Assembly: GCF_002116905.1 (NCBI RefSeq)
Contig: NZ_CP015118.1
Coordinates: 558,001 to 622,000 of the forward strand
Length of the DNA: 64,000 nt
Direction of reading: 5' to 3'
Origin: Piscinibacter gummiphilus
Lineage (GTDB): Bacteria; Pseudomonadota; Gammaproteobacteria; Burkholderiales; Burkholderiaceae_C
Shown here: one piece after another, positions 58,387-64,000 of the stretch
Layout: each line of letters opens with the position of its first letter
Position numbering within the stretch: position 1 is the stretch's first letter
The notes under the pieces: model-generated
Database searches by the model: none
The model's input: the letters and a program-made list of their open reading frames with translations, nothing else
What the model was told of the DNA's origin: nothing
Translations under genes and position numbers: made by a program

Positions 58387-58818
58387 ATGGAACTCAACAC
58401 CATCAAGCCGGCCGCTGGCGCCAAGCACGCCAAGCGTCGCGTCGGTCGCGGTATCGGTTCGGGCCTGGGCAAGACCGCAGGTCGCGGCCACAAGGGTCAG
58501 AAGTCGCGTGCCGGTGGCTACCACAAGGTCGGCTTCGAAGGCGGCCAGATGCCGCTGCAGCGTCGCCTGCCGAAGCGTGGCTTCAAGTCGGCTTCGCTCA
58601 AGTACAACGCTGAAATCACGCTGGCCGACCTGGAAGCGCTGGGTCTCGACGAAGTCGACCTGCTCGCGCTGAAGCAGTCGAAGCTCGTGGGCGAGATCGC
58701 CAAGGTCGTCAAGGTCATCAAGACCGGTGAACTGACCAAGAAGGTCGTGCTCAAGGGCATCGGCGCCACGGCGGGCGCGAAGGCGGCCATCGAGGCCGTC
58801 GGCGGTTCGCTGGCTTAA
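58387..58818 (+). CDS. rplO: Ribosomal protein L15
   Basis: A 143-aa protein with a long Gly/Arg-rich N-terminal extension threaded into 23S rRNA (RRVGRGIGSGLGKTAGRGHKGQKSRAGG) and a compact C-terminal domain (VVLKGIGATAGAKAAIEAVGG). Followed 27 bp later by secY. Confidence 0.98.
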   Translation: MELNTIKPAAGAKHAKRRVGRGIGSGLGKTAGRGHKGQKSRAGGYHKVGFEGGQMPLQRRLPKRGFKSASLKYNAEITLADLEALGLDEVDLLALKQSKLVGEIAKVVKVIKTGELTKKVVLKGIGATAGAKAAIEAVGGSLA

Positions 58819-58845
58819 TACTTCGCATCCACAGGACACGTCTCA

Positions 58846-60156
58846 GTGGCAACCAACCCGAATCAGCTGGCCAAGAGTGGCAAGTTCGGCGACCTCCGTC
58901 GTCGGCTTGTGTTCTTGCTGCTCGCACTGGTGGTGTATCGCATCGGTGCGCACATCCCGGTGCCCGGCATCGATCCGGTCGCGCTGCAGCAGATGTTCAA
59001 GGGGCAGCAGGGCGGCATCCTGAGCCTGCTGAACGTGTTCTCGGGCGGCGCGCTGTCCCGCTTCACCGTCTTCGCACTGGGGATCATGCCGTACATCTCG
59101 GCGTCGATCATCATGCAGCTGATGGGCTACGTCGTGCCCAGCATCGAGGCGCTGAAGAAGGAAGGCGAAGCCGGTCGTCGCAAGATCACGAAGTACACGC
59201 GCTACGGCACCCTGGCCCTCGCGCTCTTCCAGTCGCTGAGCATCGCGCTCGCGCTCGAGAGCTCGGCCGGCCTGGTGATCAACCCCGGCTTCGGCTTCCG
59301 CGTGACCGCGGTGGTCAGCCTGGTGGCCGGCACGATGTTCCTGATGTGGCTGGGCGAGCAGATCACCGAGCGTGGCCTGGGCAACGGCATCTCGATCCTG
59401 ATCTTCGGCGGCATCGCCGCGGGTCTTCCGGGCGCCATCGGCGGTCTGTTCGAGCTGGTGCGCACGGGTGCGATGAGTTCGCCGGTGTTCCTGTTCATCG
59501 TCGTGCTGGTGCTCGCCGTGACCTTCGCCGTCGTGTACGTCGAGCGGGGTCAGCGCAAGATCCTCGTCAACTACGCGAAGCGCCAGGTGGGCAACAAGGT
59601 GTATGGCGGTCAGTCGTCGCACCTGCCCCTGAAGCTGAACATGGCCGGCGTGATCCCGCCGATCTTCGCGTCGTCGATCATCCTGCTGCCGGCCACTGCG
59701 GTGGGCTGGTTCGCCACGGGCGACAGCCTGCGCTGGCTGAAGGACATCGCCGGTGCGCTGTCCCCGGGTCAGCCCATCTACGTGATGCTGTATGCCGCGG
59801 CCATCGTGTTCTTCTGCTTCTTCTACACGGCGCTGGTGTTCAACAGCCGTGAGACGGCGGACAACCTGAAGAAGAGCGGCGCGTTCATCCCGGGCATCCG
59901 CCCGGGTGACCAGACGGCTCGTCACATCGATCGCATCCTGTCGCGTCTGACGCTGGCCGGTGCGGTGTACATCACGGCAGTCTGTCTGCTGCCGGAGTTC
60001 CTGGTGCTGAAGTACAACGTTCCGTTCTACTTCGGTGGCACCTCGTTGCTGATCCTGGTGGTCGTGACGATGGACTTCTGGGCGCAGGTCCAGTCGTACG
60101 TGATGAGTCAGCAGTACGAGTCGCTGCTGAAGAAGGCAAGTTTCAAGTCGAGCTGA
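58846..60156 (+). CDS. secY: Preprotein translocase subunit SecY
   Basis: A 436-aa channel subunit with ten membrane spans. The plug and N-terminal region (GDLRRRLVFLLLALVVYRIGAHIPVPGI), YISASIIMQL, the GMLYILGEQITERGLGNG-like block (here MWLGEQITERGLGNGISILIF) and the cytoplasmic PPQG-type IRPGDQTARHIDRILSRLT loop are visible. The start is GTG 58846 with AGGA upstream. It works with SecE from 30613-30996. Confidence 0.98.
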   Translation: MATNPNQLAKSGKFGDLRRRLVFLLLALVVYRIGAHIPVPGIDPVALQQMFKGQQGGILSLLNVFSGGALSRFTVFALGIMPYISASIIMQLMGYVVPSIEALKKEGEAGRRKITKYTRYGTLALALFQSLSIALALESSAGLVINPGFGFRVTAVVSLVAGTMFLMWLGEQITERGLGNGISILIFGGIAAGLPGAIGGLFELVRTGAMSSPVFLFIVVLVLAVTFAVVYVERGQRKILVNYAKRQVGNKVYGGQSSHLPLKLNMAGVIPPIFASSIILLPATAVGWFATGDSLRWLKDIAGALSPGQPIYVMLYAAAIVFFCFFYTALVFNSRETADNLKKSGAFIPGIRPGDQTARHIDRILSRLTLAGAVYITAVCLLPEFLVLKYNVPFYFGGTSLLILVVVTMDFWAQVQSYVMSQQYESLLKKASFKSS

Positions 60157-60216
60157 GGCGAGGGCCTCGGACGACACCAAGCTGGACAGCGGATCGAAGA
60201 CAACGAAGCAGAGCGC

Positions 60217-60435
60217 ATGGCGAAAGACGACGTCATCCAGATGCAGGGCGAGATTCTCGAGAACCTCCCCAACGCTACGTTTCGCGTGAAGTTGGAGAAC
60301 GGGCACATCGTGCTCGGTCACATCTCCGGAAAGATGCGGATGCACTACATCCGGATCCTCCCCGGGGACAAGGTCACTGTCGAGCTGACGCCTTACGATC
60401 TGAGTCGGGCGCGCATTGTGTTTCGGGCGAAGTGA
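60217..60435 (+). CDS. infA: Translation initiation factor IF-1
   Basis: A 72-aa OB-fold protein that binds the 30S A site. MAKDDVIQMQGEILENLPNA and MRMHYIRILPGDKVTVELTPYDLSRARIVFR are standard. Between secY and rpmJ, the betaproteobacterial arrangement. Confidence 0.97.
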   Translation: MAKDDVIQMQGEILENLPNATFRVKLENGHIVLGHISGKMRMHYIRILPGDKVTVELTPYDLSRARIVFRAK

Positions 60436-60525
60436 GCCCCCAGGTGGTCCGAGTGGGCTCGCTGCCTGCGGATCACGAAGTATTGAATTGTTGAAGACGG
60501 TCTGAAGAAGGCCTAGGAGAAGAGC

Positions 60526-60639
60526 ATGAAAGTTGCTGCATCGGTCAAAAAGATGTGCCGGAACTGCAAGGTTATCCGTCGCAAGGGTGTGGTTCGCGTG
60601 ATCTGTACCGATCCGCGCCACAAGCAGCGCCAAGGCTGA
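60526..60639 (+). CDS. rpmJ: Ribosomal protein L36 (zinc type)
   Basis: A 37-aa protein, MKVAASVKKMCRNCKVIRRK and onward, with the zinc ribbon ligands C11, C14, C27 and H32, so the zinc-binding type. ATG 60526 follows AGGAGAAGAGC. Small size and position between infA and rpsM are standard. Confidence 0.96.
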   Translation: MKVAASVKKMCRNCKVIRRKGVVRVICTDPRHKQRQG

Positions 60640-60673
60640 TCGCCTTCGACATCGCGAAGAATAGAGGACGCAC

Positions 60674-61036
60674 ATGGCACGTATTGCTGGTATCAACATT
60701 CCGCCCCAGAAGCACACCGAGATCGGCCTGACCGCCATCTACGGGATTGGCCGCACCACGGCGCAGAAGATCTGCACCGAATGTGGCGTCCCGTTCGATC
60801 GCAAGGTCAAGGACCTCACGGACGCTGATCTGGAAAAGATCCGTGAAGAAATCGGTCGCATGACGATCGAGGGCGACCTGCGCCGCGAGATGTCCATCAA
60901 CATCAAGCGCCTGATGGACCTCGGCTGCTACCGTGGTTTCCGCCACCGCCGTGGCCTGCCCGTTCGTGGCCAGCGCACCAAGACGAATGCCCGCACCCGC
61001 AAGGGTCCGCGCAAGTCTGGCGTGGTCAAGAAGTGA
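60674..61036 (+). CDS. rpsM: Ribosomal protein S13
   Basis: A 120-aa 30S head protein bridging to L5. MARIAGINIPPQKHTEIGLTAIYGIG and the basic tail RGLPVRGQRTKTNARTRKGPRK are seen. First gene of the alpha operon; the rpmJ-rpsM gap of 34 bp holds no promoter that I can see, so the alpha operon is probably read from spc. Confidence 0.98.
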   Translation: MARIAGINIPPQKHTEIGLTAIYGIGRTTAQKICTECGVPFDRKVKDLTDADLEKIREEIGRMTIEGDLRREMSINIKRLMDLGCYRGFRHRRGLPVRGQRTKTNARTRKGPRKSGVVKK

Positions 61037-61053
61037 TTTGAGAGAAGGTCGAT

Positions 61054-61455
61054 ATGGCTAAAGCACCGAACACCGCCGCTCAACGCGTCCGCAAGAAAGT
61101 CCGCAAGAACGTTGCCGACGGCATTGCGCACGTCCACGCGTCGTTCAACAACACGATCATCACGATCACCGACCGCCAAGGCGGCGCCCTCTCCTGGGCC
61201 TCCAGCGGTGGCCAGGGCTTCAAGGGCTCGCGCAAGTCGACGCCGTTCGCCGCCCAGGTGGCTGCGGAAGTGGCCGGCCGCGCTGCTCAAGAGCAAGGCA
61301 TCAAGAACCTCGACGTCAAGATCAAGGGCCCGGGCCCGGGTCGCGAGTCTTCGGTTCGCGCCCTCGCGTCGCTGGGCATCCGGATCAACTCGATCTCGGA
61401 CGTGACCCCGGTTCCGCACAACGGCTGCCGCCCCCAGAAGCGTCGTCGCATCTGA
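61054..61455 (+). CDS. rpsK: Ribosomal protein S11
   Basis: A 133-aa 30S platform protein. VHASFNNTIITITDRQGGALSWASSGGQGFKGSRKSTPFAAQ-type core and the C-terminal VTPVPHNGCRPQKRRRI are intact; the asparagine in PHNG is the site of isoaspartate formation in E. coli. Confidence 0.98.
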   Translation: MAKAPNTAAQRVRKKVRKNVADGIAHVHASFNNTIITITDRQGGALSWASSGGQGFKGSRKSTPFAAQVAAEVAGRAAQEQGIKNLDVKIKGPGPGRESSVRALASLGIRINSISDVTPVPHNGCRPQKRRRI

Positions 61456-61491
61456 CGGTTGCAGCTGATCGGATCGATCAGTTCTTCCCTT

Positions 61492-61522
61492 CGCCGGCAA
61501 TCACCTCGTGTGCTTGCCGGCG
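61492..61522 (+). promoter_or_regulatory. 9-bp hairpin between rpsK and rpsD
   Basis: CGCCGGCAA (61492-61500) pairs perfectly with TTGCCGGCG (61514-61522), 13-nt loop, within the 190-bp gap before rpsD. There is no T-run. S4 represses the alpha operon in E. coli; a control element close to rpsD is possible but unproven. Confidence 0.45.
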
Positions 61523-61645
61523 GTTCCGTTGAAGCCGAAAGGTTTCACTAAGCCCACCGTCTGAGCGACCACAACAACACGCGCCAGACTCGCGCGAGCC
61601 GTCCCGTCCACCGGGGGCACGCGTCAGATTGAAAAAGGAAATCAC

Positions 61646-62269
<624 letters not shown>

Positions 62270-62279
62270 TCCAAGCGCA

Positions 62280-62320
62280 GGCCGCGTTCTGGTTGCCCTG
62301 TGGGGCGACCGGTCGCGGCC
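62280..62320 (+). promoter_or_regulatory. Bipartite hairpin between rpsD and rpoA
   Basis: Outer stem GGCCGCG (62280-62286)/CGCGGCC (62314-62320) and inner stem GGTTGCCC (62291-62298)/GGGCGACC (62303-62310, one T-G) with a TGTG loop; GACTGTGTTTT follows. It may be a weak terminator or processing site that sets the level of alpha relative to S4. Confidence 0.5.
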
Positions 62321-62417
62321 GACTGTGTTTTCCTCGTTCGGTGGCGGTTCCAGCCGCTCCGGTTGGTCCCTCAGCCTTATCGGTGTAACGAGCCGAGGGT
62401 ATTGAAAGAAAGACCTC

Positions 62418-63404
62418 ATGCAAACAAACTTGCTCAAACCCAAAGCCATCAATGTGGAGCCGCTCGGCGGCAACCGCGCCAAGGTCACGCTCGAGCCTTT
62501 CGAGCGCGGTTATGGTCACACGCTCGGCAACGCGCTTCGCCGCGTGCTGCTGTCGTCGATGGTCGGGTATGCGCCCACGGAAGTCACCATCGCCGGTGTG
62601 CTCCACGAGTACTCCACCGTTGACGGTGTGCAGGAAGACGTGGTCCACATCATGCTGAACCTGAAGGGTGTGGTGTTCCGTCTGCACAACCGCGACGAAG
62701 TGACGCTGGTGCTCCGCAAGGAAGGCGAAGGCCCGATCACCGCCGGCGACATCCAGACGCCGCACGACGTCGAGATCATCAACCCCGACCACGTGATCGC
62801 TCACCTGGCCCAGGGCGGCAAGCTCGACATGCAGATCAAGGTCGAGAAGGGCCGTGGCTACGTGCCCGGCAACATGCGCCGCTACGGCGACGAGCCGACC
62901 AAGTCGATCGGCCGCATCGTCCTCGACGCCTCGTTCTCGCCGGTCTCCCGCGTGAGCTACACGGTCGAAAGCGCCCGCGTGGAACAGCGCACCGACCTGG
63001 ACAAGCTGGTCATGGAAATCGCGACCAACGGCGCCATCACGCCGGAAGAAGCCATCCGTGCCTCGGCGAAGATCCTCGTTGAACAGCTCGCCGTGTTCGC
63101 CCAGCTGGAAGGCAGCGAGATCGCCGCCTTCGACCAGCCGGCGCAGCGCAGCACGCAGTTCGACCCGATCCTGCTGCGTCCGGTCGACGAGCTCGAACTG
63201 ACGGTGCGTTCGGCCAACTGCCTGAAGGCCGAGAACATCTACTACATCGGCGACCTGATCCAGCGCACCGAGACCGAACTCCTCAAGACCCCGAACCTGG
63301 GCCGCAAGTCCCTGAACGAGATCAAGGAAGTTCTGGCCTCCCGCGGCCTGACCCTGGGCGCCCGCCTCGAGAACTGGCCGCCGCAAGGTCTCGACAAGCG
63401 ATAA
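62418..63404 (+). CDS. rpoA: RNA polymerase alpha subunit
   Basis: A 328-aa subunit. The N-terminal domain for dimerisation and beta/beta' assembly (LEPFERGYGHTLGNALRRVLLSSM) is joined by a linker to the C-terminal domain (about 250-318) that binds UP elements and activators (DPILLRPVDELELTVRSANCLKAENIYYIGDL and TPNLGRKSLNEIKEVL). ATG 62418 after GAAAGAAAGACC. Confidence 0.99.
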   Translation: MQTNLLKPKAINVEPLGGNRAKVTLEPFERGYGHTLGNALRRVLLSSMVGYAPTEVTIAGVLHEYSTVDGVQEDVVHIMLNLKGVVFRLHNRDEVTLVLRKEGEGPITAGDIQTPHDVEIINPDHVIAHLAQGGKLDMQIKVEKGRGYVPGNMRRYGDEPTKSIGRIVLDASFSPVSRVSYTVESARVEQRTDLDKLVMEIATNGAITPEEAIRASAKILVEQLAVFAQLEGSEIAAFDQPAQRSTQFDPILLRPVDELELTVRSANCLKAENIYYIGDLIQRTETELLKTPNLGRKSLNEIKEVLASRGLTLGARLENWPPQGLDKR

Positions 63405-63414
63405 TCGCTCTCCC

Positions 63415-63493
63415 GGGCCCGCGACAGCGGGTCCACCTTCCTGGGTGGCCGCAAGCCACCCGGTGCCCCGGCAGTACCTGACACGGCTGCCGG
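63415..63493 (+). other. Three tandem hairpins between rpoA and rplQ
   Basis: Three stem-loops in 79 bp: GGGCCCGC/GCGGGTCC (63415-63422/63427-63434, one G-T, GACA loop); GGGTGGC/GCCACCC (63443-63449/63455-63461, CGCAA loop); CCGGCAG/CTGCCGG (63468-63474/63487-63493). None is followed by a T-run. A processing or stability zone is likely. Confidence 0.55.
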
Positions 63494-63518
63494 TCTCAAA
63501 CTCAAAAGGAAATGCACC

Positions 63519-63914
63519 ATGCGCCACCGTAATGGCCTCCGCAAGCTGAACCGCACCTCGTCGCACCGCCTGGCGATGCTGCGCAACATGACCAACTCGC
63601 TGCTGACGCACGAAGCGATCAAGACCACGGTCCCCAAGGCCAAGGAACTGCGCCGCGTCGTCGAGCCGCTGATCACGCTGGCCAAGGAAGCCACGCTGGC
63701 GAATCGCCGCCTGGCCTTCGACCGCACCCGTGACCGCGACGTCGTCACGAAGCTCTTCAACGTGCTGGGCCCGCGCTACAAGGCCCGTCCGGGCGGCTAC
63801 ACCCGCATCCTGAAGATGGGCTTCCGCGTCGGCGACAACGCGCCCATGGCCTTCGTCGAACTGGTGGACCGTCCGGAACCCACCGAAGCCGCCGAAGACA
63901 CGTCGGCCGAGTAA
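63519..63914 (+). CDS. rplQ: Ribosomal protein L17
   Basis: A 131-aa protein near the tunnel exit. MRHRNGLRKLNRTSSHRLAMLRNMTNSLLTHEAIKTT is the family start; an acidic tail (PTEAAEDTSAE) ends it. ATG 63519 with AAAAGGAAA upstream. Last gene of the alpha operon. Confidence 0.98.
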   Translation: MRHRNGLRKLNRTSSHRLAMLRNMTNSLLTHEAIKTTVPKAKELRRVVEPLITLAKEATLANRRLAFDRTRDRDVVTKLFNVLGPRYKARPGGYTRILKMGFRVGDNAPMAFVELVDRPEPTEAAEDTSAE

Positions 63915-63940
63915 TCCACTCGATCGATCGACGATCTGCC

Positions 63941-63973
63941 GAAGGGCCAGCGAATGCTGGCCCTTCTGCTTTT
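63941..63973 (+). terminator. Intrinsic terminator of the ribosomal protein supercluster
   Basis: GAAGGGCCAGC (63941-63951) and GCTGGCCCTTC (63956-63966) form a perfect 11-bp stem with a GAAT loop, followed by TGCTTTT. It ends the rpsM-rplQ transcript. Confidence 0.85.
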
Positions 63974-64000
63974 GGGGCGCGACACGACTTGTCGTGAGGA

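Overview
The window is high-GC proteobacterial DNA. Its gene order (tRNA-Tyr/Gly/Thr-tuf-tRNA-Trp-secE-nusG-rplKAJL-rpoBC, then str-S10-spc-alpha) is that of the Betaproteobacteria, order Burkholderiales. The many GTG/TTG starts and the gene content suggest the Rhizobacter/Roseateles/Leptothrix-like group, but genus is an inference. I see no insertion sequence, phage, CRISPR array or rRNA gene.

Left third (1-22.9 kb), metabolic and accessory genes. A FliA-type sigma factor and a MocR (GntR/aminotransferase) regulator lie on the minus strand. Divergent from MocR is a complete eight-gene Nit1C-type operon (2549-9407): MSMEG_0572-like protein, nitrilase, radical SAM protein, GNAT, AIR-synthase-like protein, glycosyltransferase, MSMEG_0570-like protein and flavoprotein. 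The divergent region carries eight same-orientation TTGATCG motifs, a probable MocR operator array. Then come an HDOD protein, mltA with an opposed 39-codon membrane microprotein, a SpecificRecomb-family membrane protein, apaG, rpe, a GNAT, an acetate kinase/phosphotransacetylase/DUF3141 locus, an old-yellow-enzyme homologue and gph.

Middle (22.9-43.4 kb). The trp operon trpEGDC is preceded by an unannotated 26-aa leader peptide with a Trp-Pro-Trp motif and possibly a leaderless start; ung is translationally coupled to trpC. After an outer-membrane beta-barrel gene come four tRNAs, tuf, secE, nusG, the L11/L1 and L10/L12 genes with an L10 leader, two tandem attenuator-like hairpins, and rpoBC ending in a clear intrinsic terminator. 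An orphan PIN-domain gene sits between rpoC and the str promoter.

Right third (43.4-64 kb). rpsL-rpsG-fusA-tuf-rpsJ runs into rplC to rpsQ, rplN to secY-infA-rpmJ, and rpsM-rpsK-rpsD-rpoA-rplQ, all on the plus strand. Two departures stand out. An extended -10 promoter with an 11-bp hairpin leader lies before rplC rather than rpsJ. A self-contained peroxiredoxin gene, with terminators on both sides, sits exactly at the S10/spc boundary and is followed by a strong TTGACA promoter for rplN. Several long intercistronic hairpins (rpsK-rpsD, rpsD-rpoA, rpoA-rplQ) may tune or process the long transcript.
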